This document shows positions 53,519 through 61,998 of a stretch of DNA of 64,000 nt, piece after piece. The stretch comes from Verrucomicrobiota bacterium (GTDB taxonomy: Bacteria; Verrucomicrobiota; Verrucomicrobiia; Verrucomicrobiales; Verrucomicrobiaceae), in contig JANYCZ010000022.1 of NCBI GenBank assembly GCA_025360015.1, positions 26,347 to 90,346 on the forward strand. Direction: 5' to 3'. Within the stretch, counting starts at the first letter, position 1, and each line of letters opens with the position of its first letter. The position numbers and the translations under genes were made by a program. The notes beneath the pieces were generated by a model that did not search any database, was not told the DNA's origin, and worked only from the letters and a program-made list of their open reading frames with translations.

Positions 53519-56482
53519 ATGATACGCCACGTTCTCCTTTTCTGCCTTGCCCTGCCCGCCGCTGGATTCGCCGTCGATTTTAACCGCGATGTGCGGCCAG
53601 TGCTGGCGCAGCATTGTTTCAAATGCCATGGGATGGATGAACAGGGGCGGAAGGGCAAGCTGCGGCTGGATTTGCGTGACTCGGCCATCGGCGAGGGGAA
53701 GTCCGGTGAACTTGCCGTGGTGCCGGGCAAGCCGGATGCGAGTGAGGTGATCAAGCGGGTCTTTTCGACGGATGAGGATGAGGTCATGCCGCCGCCGCAT
53801 ACGAAGTCCGTGCTGCCGGAGAGTGCGAAGAACATTCTGAAAGTGTGGATTGCTGAAGGGGCACCTTATGAAGCGCACTGGGCCTATGTGCCGCCCAAGC
53901 AGGCCGCGCTGCCCAAGGCGGGCGTGCATCCCATTGATTCGTGCATTCAAGATCGCCTGAAGCGGGAAGGCTTGCAGCCCTCGGCTGAGGCGGATCGCTA
54001 CACGCTGGTGCGCCGCGTTTATCTCGATCTCATAGGCCTGCCGCCCACGCCTGGGGAGGCGGATGCGTTTGTGAATGACAAGGAATCCGATGCTTACGAC
54101 AAGCTGGTGGACTCCTTGCTTGCCTCCAAGCAGTACGGCGAGCGCTGGGCGCGGCGCTGGCTGGATCTCGCACGCTATGCGGACACGAACGGCTTTGAGA
54201 AAGACCGGCCGCGCCAGATCTGGCCCTACCGCGACTGGGTGGTGCGTGCGCTGAACGCTGATATGCCGTTTGATCAGTTCAGCATCAAACAGATTGCTGG
54301 GGACATGTTGCCCAATCCGACGCCGGACGATCTCATCGCAACGGGGTTTCACCGCAACACGATGCTCAATGAAGAAGGCGGCATCGATCCGAACGAATAC
54401 CGTTTCTACGCCATGGTGGACCGTGTCGGCGTCACCGGCACGACGTGGATGGGGCTGACGATGAACTGCTGCCAGTGTCACACGCACAAGTACGACCCCA
54501 TTCTGCACACTGATTACTACCGCACGCTGGCGTTGCTGAACAACGCCAGTGAACCCACCTACTTTATTCCCACACCGGAAGTGGAGGCGCAGCAGAAAGC
54601 GCAGGCGGCAAAGATCGCGCAGCTTGAGGCTGAGCTGCCTGGCAAGTTTCCCGGTGGCAAGGCGGCGATGGAAAGCCGTTTTGCGGGATGGATTGAAGGT
54701 GAATCACATCGCGCTTCGAAATGGCAGGTCATCCGTCCGACGAAAATGGAAACGACCATGCCGCACCTGGAGCAGCAGCCGGATGGTTTCATCCTGGGCA
54801 GCGGCGACATCTCGAAGAGCGATGTTTATGATCTGAACTTCAAAGCGCCGATCAAAGGGGTGCGCGCTCTTCGTATTGAGGTGACTTCGCATCCCAGCCT
54901 GCCGAACGACGGGCCGGGACTTACCAACTATGAAGGGCCACTCGGCGGTTTCTTCATGAGCGAGTTCCAGGCTTCGCAAAACGGCCAGCGCGTCAAGATT
55001 GCACGGGCGGAGGATACCAATGAGGACGAGGATGATCGCATCAGCGATTCCGCGGCGGGTGCAGCGAAAGTGAAGGCCAAAGCGGCTGCGAAGCCGAAGA
55101 AAAAGAACAACGCCAGCGCCACGCTGGATGGCGAGATGTCCAGCGGCTGGCAGGTGCTGGGTGGCTATGGGGTGCAGCATGCGGCGGTGTTTCATTTCGA
55201 TGAGCCGCTCGATCTGACAAACGGCTTGGATTTGAAGATGCTGTTTGAAAAGCACTTTGCCTGCCCGCTCGGCCACTTCCGCATTTCAGTGACCACCAGT
55301 GATCATGCTGAAGCGACGGGGCTTCCGGCGGAAGTGGAGGATGCGCTGGCCGCTGGAGACAAATCAAAACATGATGCTCTGCTGCGCTGCTTCCTCGAAA
55401 CTGCGGAAGAAATGGAGAAAGCTGCGAAGCCTCTGCTGATCGCACGCAAGACTCCGCCACGCGGCCAGTCCACGCTGGTGATGGAGGAGCGCCCTGTGAA
55501 CAACCCGCGTGTCACGCATCGCTACCATCGCGGCGAATACCTGCAGCCGAAGGAAGAGGTCACACCTGGCGTACCTGCCTTCCTGCCTGCGCTGCCGAAG
55601 GATGCCCCCGCGAACCGGCTCACTTTTGCCAAGTGGTTGTTTGCACCGGAGAATCCGCTGACCGCACGCGTGACGGTGAACCGCCAATGGCAGGCGTTCT
55701 TCGGGCGCGGCATCGTGAAGTCGCTCGAAGACTTCGGATATCAGAGTGATCCGCCATCGCATCCTGAGCTGCTTGACTGGCTGGCGGTGGAGTTCGTTAA
55801 ACAGGGCTGGTCGATGAAGAAGCTGCATCGACTCATCGTCACCAGCGCCACCTACAAGCAGAGCAGCCGCATCACTTCTGAGCACGCGCAGAAGGACCCG
55901 GAAAATATTCTGCTCGCACGTGGTGCACGCTTTCGGCTGGATGCCGAGGTTATTCGTGATTCTGCATTGAAGGCTGCTGGGGTGCTTTCGCCGAAAATGG
56001 GCGGCCCGGGTGTGTATCCGCCGCAGCCTGTCAGCGTCACCTCGGAAGGCACGTATGGCAAATTTGAGTGGCTGACCAGCGAGGGGGATGACCACTACCG
56101 CCGCAGCCTCTACACCTTCACCAAACGCACGGCACCGTTTGCGATGGCGACGACCTTTGATGCGCCCACCGGAGAATCCTGCCTCGCCAAGCGGGAGGTG
56201 TCGAACAGCCCGCTGCAGGCCCTCACGCTGCTCAATGACCAGATGTTTATGGAAGCGGCGCGGGCGATGGCGAAGCAGGTGATCGCTGAATCGCAGAGCG
56301 ATGATGAGCGACTGCAAAACATCTTCCGTCGTGTCGCGACACGGCCTGCTGCGACCGATGAACTGGCGATGCTCAAAGCTTTCCTGCAAAAGCAGCGCGA
56401 CAAGAAAGTCGAAGGCGAGGCTCTCTGGGCCGACGTCAGCCGCGCGGCACTGAATCTCGACGAAGCCATCACGCATCCATGA
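53519..56482 (+). CDS. PSCyt1/DUF1549/DUF1553 cytochrome-like protein
   Basis: A 987-residue exported protein typical of Planctomycetes and Verrucomicrobia (MIRHVLLFCLALPAAGFAVD as signal peptide; ATG at 53498 is an alternative). A PSCyt1 domain holds CFKCHG near residue 35. DUF1549 follows with LDLIGLPPTPGEADAFVND, ERWARRWLDLARYADTNGFE and a second heme-type NCCQCHTHKYDPI. A Lys-rich middle insertion and a beta domain come next, and DUF1553 closes with NRQWQAFFGRGIVKSLEDFG and FVKQGWSMKKLHRLIVTSAT. It may be a c-type electron-transfer protein or structural component. Its stop overlaps the start of the DUF1501 gene (ATGA), so the two are coupled. Confidence 0.93.
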   Translation: MIRHVLLFCLALPAAGFAVDFNRDVRPVLAQHCFKCHGMDEQGRKGKLRLDLRDSAIGEGKSGELAVVPGKPDASEVIKRVFSTDEDEVMPPPHTKSVLPESAKNILKVWIAEGAPYEAHWAYVPPKQAALPKAGVHPIDSCIQDRLKREGLQPSAEADRYTLVRRVYLDLIGLPPTPGEADAFVNDKESDAYDKLVDSLLASKQYGERWARRWLDLARYADTNGFEKDRPRQIWPYRDWVVRALNADMPFDQFSIKQIAGDMLPNPTPDDLIATGFHRNTMLNEEGGIDPNEYRFYAMVDRVGVTGTTWMGLTMNCCQCHTHKYDPILHTDYYRTLALLNNASEPTYFIPTPEVEAQQKAQAAKIAQLEAELPGKFPGGKAAMESRFAGWIEGESHRASKWQVIRPTKMETTMPHLEQQPDGFILGSGDISKSDVYDLNFKAPIKGVRALRIEVTSHPSLPNDGPGLTNYEGPLGGFFMSEFQASQNGQRVKIARAEDTNEDEDDRISDSAAGAAKVKAKAAAKPKKKNNASATLDGEMSSGWQVLGGYGVQHAAVFHFDEPLDLTNGLDLKMLFEKHFACPLGHFRISVTTSDHAEATGLPAEVEDALAAGDKSKHDALLRCFLETAEEMEKAAKPLLIARKTPPRGQSTLVMEERPVNNPRVTHRYHRGEYLQPKEEVTPGVPAFLPALPKDAPANRLTFAKWLFAPENPLTARVTVNRQWQAFFGRGIVKSLEDFGYQSDPPSHPELLDWLAVEFVKQGWSMKKLHRLIVTSATYKQSSRITSEHAQKDPENILLARGARFRLDAEVIRDSALKAAGVLSPKMGGPGVYPPQPVSVTSEGTYGKFEWLTSEGDDHYRRSLYTFTKRTAPFAMATTFDAPTGESCLAKREVSNSPLQALTLLNDQMFMEAARAMAKQVIAESQSDDERLQNIFRRVATRPAATDELAMLKAFLQKQRDKKVEGEALWADVSRAALNLDEAITHP

Positions 56483-57891
56483 ACACTTCCAACATCACTC
56501 GTCGTCACTTCTTCCAGGACTGTGCTGTCGGCACGGGTAAGATCGCGCTGGCTTCGCTGCTGGCGGAGTCGGCCTATGGCGCGGGGCAGAGTCCGAATGT
56601 CACTGCGCCGACCCATTTCCCGCCGAAGGCCAAAGCGGTCATCCACATGTTCATGGCGGGTGCTCCGTCGCAGTTGGAGATGTTCGACCACAAACCAATG
56701 CTCACGAAGTACGAAGGCAAGCCGCTGCCGCCTTCGATCATCGGCGGGCAGCGTTATGCGTTCATCCGGCCTGACGCGGCGGTGCTGGGGCCGCGCTATG
56801 CATTTGCGAAGCATGGGCAGTGCGGGGCCGAGTTGTCCGAGATGCTGCCGCATTTGGCGTCGGTGGTGGATGACATCGCCATCGTGAAATCCTGCCGTAC
56901 GACGCAGTTCAACCACGCGCCGGCACAGATTTACATGAACACCGGCTTCTCTCAACCGGGGCGGCCGAGCATGGGCTCGTGGATCACGTATGGTCTTGGT
57001 GCGGAGACGCGTGATTTGCCGTCGTTTGTGGTGATGAGCACCGGCAGCGGCATCAGCGGTGGCGCGGCCTGCTGGAGCAGCGGCTTTCTGCCCAGCGTGT
57101 ATTCCGGCACGCGCTTTCGCAACACGGGCGATCCCATCTTGAATGTGAGCACACCACAGGGGATTGAGGCCGGCACGCAGCGTGACACGATTGAACTCAT
57201 CAACGCGATGAACCAGCGCCGCCTCAAGCTGGATGGCGACAGCGAAACGGGCACGCGCATCGCGAATTACGAGATGGCCTACCGCCTCCAAAGCTCTGCG
57301 CCGGAGCTGATGGACCTGACCAAGGAAGATGAGGCCACGCTGAAAATGTATGGCTGCGATCCGAAGGTGCCGTCGTTTGCTCGTGCCTGCCTGCTTGCAC
57401 GCCGCATGGTCGAGCGCGGCGTGCGCTTTATCAATATCTACAATGAAGGCTGGGACGCACACAGCGATGTGGCGGGCAATGTGAAAAAGAACTGCGGCAT
57501 CACCGACCAGGCCAGCGCCGCACTGATCAAAGACCTCAAACAACGCGGCCTGCTCGACAGCACACTCGTCGTCTGGGGCGGTGAATTCGGCCGCACGCCG
57601 ATGGTGGAGGCCAGTGTGTCACTGGGCCGGAGCTTGGGGCGCGATCACCATCCGCAGGCCTTCAGCATGTGGATGGCGGGTGGTGGCATCAAAGGCGGTG
57701 TCACGCTTGGGGCCACGGATGAGATGGGCTTCAACATCGTCGAGGACGAGGTTCATGTGGCCGATCTGCAGGCGACGGTGTTGCACTGTTTGGGCATTGA
57801 CCATGAACGTCTCACTTTCAGCAAAGCGGGGCTCGATTTTAAACTCACAGGCGTGGACCCGTGCCATGTGATCAAACAGATTCTGGCGTAG
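56479..57891 (+). CDS. DUF1501 protein, Tat-exported
   Basis: A 470-residue protein with a twin-arginine signal (TRRHFFQDCAVGTGKIALAS). DUF1501 relates to the alkaline-phosphatase/sulfatase superfamily: VIHMFMAGAPSQLEMFDHKP, VKSCRTTQFNHAPAQIYMNT, LVVWGGEFGRTPMVE and DHHPQAFSMWMAGGGIKGG. It is the near-constant partner of PSCyt/DUF1553 proteins and probably acts with them in the periplasm. The 4-bp overlap with the upstream gene and the 1-bp gap to the next one mark a tight operon. Confidence 0.94.
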   Translation: MNTSNITRRHFFQDCAVGTGKIALASLLAESAYGAGQSPNVTAPTHFPPKAKAVIHMFMAGAPSQLEMFDHKPMLTKYEGKPLPPSIIGGQRYAFIRPDAAVLGPRYAFAKHGQCGAELSEMLPHLASVVDDIAIVKSCRTTQFNHAPAQIYMNTGFSQPGRPSMGSWITYGLGAETRDLPSFVVMSTGSGISGGAACWSSGFLPSVYSGTRFRNTGDPILNVSTPQGIEAGTQRDTIELINAMNQRRLKLDGDSETGTRIANYEMAYRLQSSAPELMDLTKEDEATLKMYGCDPKVPSFARACLLARRMVERGVRFINIYNEGWDAHSDVAGNVKKNCGITDQASAALIKDLKQRGLLDSTLVVWGGEFGRTPMVEASVSLGRSLGRDHHPQAFSMWMAGGGIKGGVTLGATDEMGFNIVEDEVHVADLQATVLHCLGIDHERLTFSKAGLDFKLTGVDPCHVIKQILA

Positions 57892-57892
57892 C

Positions 57893-58336
57893 ATGATCCC
57901 AGCCACCATCGTTCAGGGGCATCGCGTAGCATCCGGTTTGAATGGCAATCCGCGTTTTCCGGGCGGGACGCTGCGCATGCAACTGCCGTTTTTTGCAGAA
58001 CTCGGACTCGATCTGAGCGCGTTTTATCCCGGCACGCTGAATGTGAGCATCGCGCCGCTGAGGTATCGGGTGGTGCAGCCCCGGCAGACGTTTCGAGCGT
58101 TGAAGTGGCATCCTGAAGATCCGGCGGAGGATTTTTCTTTCTTCGATGTTACGGTGCATCGCGATGATGCTGCACCGGTTCGCGGTTGGATTTACTTTCC
58201 GCATCCTGACACGAAGCCCGTGCATTTTCAGAAGCCGGACGTGCTGGAGCTGTTGCTGCCGTGGACGGAGGGACTGAGCTATGGCGCGAAAATCAAACTG
58301 GAAGTCCCTGTGGAGCAGATGATGATCGAGGGATGA
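57893..58336 (+). CDS. CTP-dependent riboflavin kinase-like protein (archaeal RibK fold)
   Basis: A 147-residue protein that aligns by eye with archaeal CTP-dependent riboflavin kinase, a cradle-loop barrel. The features in order are HRVASGLNGNPRFPGGTLRM (matching the VxSGLGEGxYF start), FYPGTLNVSI with the GTLN metal/nucleotide motif at 47-50, and KPDVLELLLPWTEGLSYGAK followed by IKLEV (matching LExIAPxxLRExLxLKDGDxIxIxV). The intervening acidic region and histidine-rich segment (PHPDTKPVHF) are less conserved. True activity is unproven; a related small-molecule-binding role is possible. It lies 1 bp after the DUF1501 stop and overlaps the hydrolase start by 4 bp. Confidence 0.72.
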   Translation: MIPATIVQGHRVASGLNGNPRFPGGTLRMQLPFFAELGLDLSAFYPGTLNVSIAPLRYRVVQPRQTFRALKWHPEDPAEDFSFFDVTVHRDDAAPVRGWIYFPHPDTKPVHFQKPDVLELLLPWTEGLSYGAKIKLEVPVEQMMIEG

Positions 58337-59175
58337 TAAAGTTCATTTGTTCTCTGATTCTACTCACGACTGCGGCACTGGCAGACACCCAGGCGGACAT
58401 TGAATATGCGAAGGTGGGTGAAGTTTCGCTTAAGCTGGATCTGCACCGTCCGCAGGCGGAGAATCCACCGTTGATCGTGTATGTGCATGGTGGTGGGTGG
58501 CGGGGTGGATCGAGGACGGATGTGCCGATTGGCAAGTTGCTTGATGAGGGCTACGCCATTGCGAGCGTGGATTACCGGCTGTCCACCCAGGCGGTGTTTC
58601 CTGCACAGGTGCAGGACATCAAGGCGGCGATTCGTTTTCTGCGGGCCAATGCAGGGGTGTTCCATATCAACGCCACGAAGATTGGCATCATCGGTTCCTC
58701 GGCGGGTGGTCATCTGGCGGCGCTGGTGGGTGTGAGCAATGCGAATAAAGAGTTGGAAGGCATGGTCGGGGAACATTTGGATCAGAGCAGCGACGTGCAG
58801 GTCATCGTGAGCTTTTTCGGTGCGTCGAATCTGGAAACGATTCTCTCCCAGAGCACTCCGCATGGTCTTGAGGTGAGGATTCCGGCGCTGAAGCTGCTGC
58901 TGGGAGATACGCCCGATAAAAGGCCCAAACTGGCGAAGCTAGCGAGTCCGGTGACCCATCTCGACAAGAATGACCCGCCGCTGCTGCTCATCCATGGAGA
59001 TGCGGATCCGCAGATGCCGCCGCAGCAGTCGCAGGAGCTGGCGAAAGCTTATCAGGCGGAGGGCCTGCCGGTGTCCCTCATCATCCTGCCAGGTGCCAAA
59101 CACGGCGGCGGGATGTTCTATGACGCCGAACGCACGGCGATCGTCGCCAAGTTTCTCGACAAGGTGCTGCGTTGA
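58333..59175 (+). CDS. Secreted alpha/beta hydrolase (carboxylesterase-like)
   Basis: A 280-residue exported hydrolase. The ATG at 58333 gives the signal peptide MIKFICSLILLTTAALAD. The oxyanion segment is YVHGGGWRGGSR, the nucleophile is in IIGSSAGGHLAALVGVS, the acid in LLIHGDADPQMPPQQ and the base in LPGAKHGGGMF. This is the BD-FAE/hormone-sensitive-lipase-like group that often removes acetyl or feruloyl groups from carbohydrates. The start overlaps the previous stop (ATGA), and pdxA follows 16 bp later, so it belongs to the same operon. Confidence 0.92.
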   Translation: MIKFICSLILLTTAALADTQADIEYAKVGEVSLKLDLHRPQAENPPLIVYVHGGGWRGGSRTDVPIGKLLDEGYAIASVDYRLSTQAVFPAQVQDIKAAIRFLRANAGVFHINATKIGIIGSSAGGHLAALVGVSNANKELEGMVGEHLDQSSDVQVIVSFFGASNLETILSQSTPHGLEVRIPALKLLLGDTPDKRPKLAKLASPVTHLDKNDPPLLLIHGDADPQMPPQQSQELAKAYQAEGLPVSLIILPGAKHGGGMFYDAERTAIVAKFLDKVLR

Positions 59176-59191
59176 GTCAGAGTAATGGTTC

Positions 59192-60187
59192 ATGCCGAAG
59201 CCACTCATTGCCATCACCATGGGCGACCCTGCGGGGGTCGGTCCTGAAATCTGTCTGCAACTGCTCGCCAATGAGGAGGTGTGTGCGGTAGCCACGCCGG
59301 TGGTGTTTGGCGATGCACGGCTGCTTTCTCGCTGTGCGCGGCAGACGGGTCTGCCAGCGCCGAAGCGCATCATAAGCGAGATCGAATGGGCGGAGAAGTG
59401 CGGCAGCATCGCCGAGCCAGCGGTGCTCGACCTCTTCGGCTTTGATGCGGAGGATTTCGCGCCGGGCACGGTTAGCGCCAAGACAGGTGCGGCGGGTTAT
59501 CGCTACGTCGAAAAAAGCATTGAGGCTGCGCTGGCGAAACAAGTCGCTGCTGTGGCGACAGCACCGCTGAACAAAGAGGCGCTGCATGCGGCAGGCATCA
59601 AGTATCCTGGGCACACGGAGATGTTTGCTGAAAAAATGCGGGCGGCGCGCTCCTGCATGACGTTTTTCTCCGAAGAAATGATCTGCAGCCTGGTGACGGT
59701 GCACATTGGTTATCAGGATGTGGTGCCTGCTTTGACGACCGCGCGCATTCTGGATGTCATCGAACTAACAGCGGAGGCCGTGGAGCGTGTGCGGGGGAAG
59801 AAGCCGCGCATCGCGGTCTGCGGGCTCAATCCGCACGCGGGGGAGCATGGGTTGTTTGGCCGTGGCGAGGAAGAGAACATCATTGTGCCAGCCATTGAAG
59901 CGGCGCGGGCGAGAGGCCACACGATTGAGGGGCCGCTGCCACCTGACACGGCCTTCATCGCACCCAAGCGCCGGATGGTGGACGCGTATATCTGCCTGTA
60001 TCATGATCAGGCGCTCATCCCGCTGAAGGCGCTGGCGTTTGACACGGCGGTGAACACCACGCTGGGCCTGCCGGTGCCGCGTACGAGCGTGGATCACGGC
60101 ACCGCCTGCGACATTGCATGGCAGGGCAAGGCCAACGGGCGCAGCCTGGTGGAGGCTGTGCTGCTGGCGGCCAAGATGGCGTCTTGA
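59192..60187 (+). CDS. pdxA: PdxA-family 4-phospho-hydroxyacid dehydrogenase
   Basis: A 331-residue NAD-dependent dehydrogenase. It begins MPKPLIAITMGDPAGVGPEI. Metal-binding histidines lie in KYPGHTEMFAEKM, CGLNPHAGEHGLFGRGEE and CLYHDQALIPLK, and the end GTACDIAWQGKANGRSLVEA is typical. PdxA acts on 4-phosphohydroxy-L-threonine in pyridoxal phosphate synthesis, but close homologues (PdxA2) act on phosphorylated erythronate or threonate in sugar-acid breakdown. The catabolic-looking operon and GntR control favour the second idea; sequence alone does not decide. No other pdx gene is nearby. Confidence 0.93.
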   Translation: MPKPLIAITMGDPAGVGPEICLQLLANEEVCAVATPVVFGDARLLSRCARQTGLPAPKRIISEIEWAEKCGSIAEPAVLDLFGFDAEDFAPGTVSAKTGAAGYRYVEKSIEAALAKQVAAVATAPLNKEALHAAGIKYPGHTEMFAEKMRAARSCMTFFSEEMICSLVTVHIGYQDVVPALTTARILDVIELTAEAVERVRGKKPRIAVCGLNPHAGEHGLFGRGEEENIIVPAIEAARARGHTIEGPLPPDTAFIAPKRRMVDAYICLYHDQALIPLKALAFDTAVNTTLGLPVPRTSVDHGTACDIAWQGKANGRSLVEAVLLAAKMAS

Positions 60188-60193
60188 GGAGAC

Positions 60194-61870
60194 TTATTTG
60201 CGCTCAGCCACCCAGCGGGGGACGCAGCCTTGATGGGCCTGGGTCACCGTGGCGGCAAAGTCAGCGAGGTAACCGAACTGGTGGCTGACAGGCAAGATCG
60301 TGCGCGGACGTGCATCGAGGTCGGCGTTGACGTGAATGGTGCCTGCGAGCAGATCGAATTCGATTTCATCGCCATCTTCCACCACGGAAATCGGGCCACC
60401 CACGGCGGATTCTGGGCTGCAATGCACGCCCACAGCGCCACCGGAGACGCCAGAGACACGAGTGTCTGAAAGCAGGGCGACTTTGCCGTAAAGCTCTGGC
60501 ACTGCGAGGGCGGCGCTGGCCACGTGCATTTCCGGCATGCCCAGGGCCACGGGGCCGCAGCCACGGATGACCACAATGTGGCCGGGCTGGATGCGGCCGG
60601 CGGCTGCGGCATCGGAGACGCCTTTGGAATCCATGAAGCAGATGGCTTTGCCACGGAACCGGGGCTCGTCCAGCGAGGAGACTTTGAAGACGATGCCGTC
60701 GGGGGCGAGGTTGCCAAAGCAGATCTGGATGTCGGCGAATTCTTTGAACGGCGCGTCGATGGGCGCGATGAGTTCATTGGGGAAGGGCACCTCAGCGGCA
60801 TCGGCGAGATTTTCCGCCAGCGTCTGGCCGGTGACGGTAATGCAGGAGCCATCGAGCAACCCGGCATTCATGAGGTGCTTCAGCAGCATGGTGGTGCCGC
60901 CGAGGCGATACAGATCGACCATGGTTCCACGCCCGCGGGGTGCGAAATTGCAAAGCACAGGCGTGCGGCGGCCAATGGCTTGCACGTCGCGCAGCGTGAA
61001 ATCGACTCCTGCTTCACGGGCGACTGCGAGAATGTGCAGCACGCCATTGGTGGAACCACCGATGGCGCAGATGGCGGTCATGGCATTGGTGATGGAGGCC
61101 TTGGTGATGATCTCGCGCGGGCGCAGATTCATTTCCAGCAGGCGGCGCACCGCTTTGCCGACGCGCAGGCATTCCTCACGCTTGCCTGCTTCGATGGCCG
61201 GCATGGAGGAGGTGTCCGGCAGGCTGAGGCCCATGGCCTCCAGTGCGATACCCCAGGTGTTGAAGGAGGCGGCGATGCCACATCCCCCTGCGCCAGGGCA
61301 GGCGGTGCGGATGATCTGTTCGGATTCCTCGTAGCTCATCGTGCCCTGTTTTTCCTTCGCAGCGGCGTCATAGACGTCGAGGATGGAAGTGGAATGCCCT
61401 TTGTGGCAGCCGGGCATGATGCTCCCGCCATTGACGATGAGGCCGGGGTAATTGGTGCGCGCCAGGGCCATGGCAAAGGCCGGGCCGTTTTTGTCGCAAT
61501 GATGCAGACCGATCAGGGCGTCATAGCAGTGGGAGGTGCAGATCATCTCAGCGCCATTCGCCATGAGATTGCGTGAGCAAAGGGAAGCAGCTCCGCCGGC
61601 ATTGCCCTGAGTGATGTTGTCGCTTACCGGCGAGACGCCGAAAGGGAAGCCGATGAGGCCTGCTTCTTTGCAGCCTTGTGCGATTAGCTGGGCCAGCTCG
61701 TGTGCATGGACGTTGCAGATATTGCCGTCGAGCAGCGGTGTGCCGATGCCGATCTGCGCCTTGTTGAAGTCTTCTGGCTTAAAACCCAGGCCCCAGAAGA
61801 AGGCGTTGACGCCGCGTTGCCAGCCATGGGTGAGATTGTTCGAGTTCCAGTTGAGCGGGTGTTCAGTCAT
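60194..61870 (-). CDS. IlvD/Edd-family dehydratase, divergent paralogue
   Basis: A 558-residue iron-sulfur dehydratase of the IlvD/Edd family. Cluster-type cysteines occur in LHHCDKNGPAFAMALAR, GSIMPGCHKGHSTS and ACPGAGGCGIAASFNTWGIA, with ICAIGGSTNGVLHILAV and SDTRVSGVSGGAVGVHCSPE further on. In contrast to the canonical ilvD at 40387-42105 it lacks the GTPCNMHxxxL form (here GTPLLDGNICNVHAHEL) and the Edd pattern. It may therefore handle another sugar acid, which would pair well with the PdxA-type gene that converges on it 6 bp away. Confidence 0.9.
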   Translation of the reverse strand: MTEHPLNWNSNNLTHGWQRGVNAFFWGLGFKPEDFNKAQIGIGTPLLDGNICNVHAHELAQLIAQGCKEAGLIGFPFGVSPVSDNITQGNAGGAASLCSRNLMANGAEMICTSHCYDALIGLHHCDKNGPAFAMALARTNYPGLIVNGGSIMPGCHKGHSTSILDVYDAAAKEKQGTMSYEESEQIIRTACPGAGGCGIAASFNTWGIALEAMGLSLPDTSSMPAIEAGKREECLRVGKAVRRLLEMNLRPREIITKASITNAMTAICAIGGSTNGVLHILAVAREAGVDFTLRDVQAIGRRTPVLCNFAPRGRGTMVDLYRLGGTTMLLKHLMNAGLLDGSCITVTGQTLAENLADAAEVPFPNELIAPIDAPFKEFADIQICFGNLAPDGIVFKVSSLDEPRFRGKAICFMDSKGVSDAAAAGRIQPGHIVVIRGCGPVALGMPEMHVASAALAVPELYGKVALLSDTRVSGVSGGAVGVHCSPESAVGGPISVVEDGDEIEFDLLAGTIHVNADLDARPRTILPVSHQFGYLADFAATVTQAHQGCVPRWVAERK

Positions 61871-61906
61871 GCAGCGCGGATGCTAAACGGGAAGACGTTC
61901 CGCGCC

Positions 61907-61947
61907 AAAAAAAAAGCTCCCGATCAGCGAACGAACTGATCGGGAGC
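61907..61947 (-). terminator. Intrinsic terminator of the outer-membrane-protein gene
   Basis: A perfect 12-bp stem (GCTCCCGATCAG at 61916-61927 with CTGATCGGGAGC at 61936-61947) has an 8-nt loop. On the minus strand the stem is followed by nine consecutive T (61915-61907). It lies 50 bp downstream of the stop at 61999. A smaller stem, CAGGGC/GCCCTG at 61976-61992, sits in between. Confidence 0.93.
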
Positions 61948-61998
61948 CCTAACCTAATAATCAAACAATTTTGAGCAGGGCCTCAAGCCCTGACGGAA

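Noticed and set aside
60524..61576. 350-residue plus-strand frame
   Set aside because: Antisense to the second IlvD/Edd gene; composition is that of a shadow frame.
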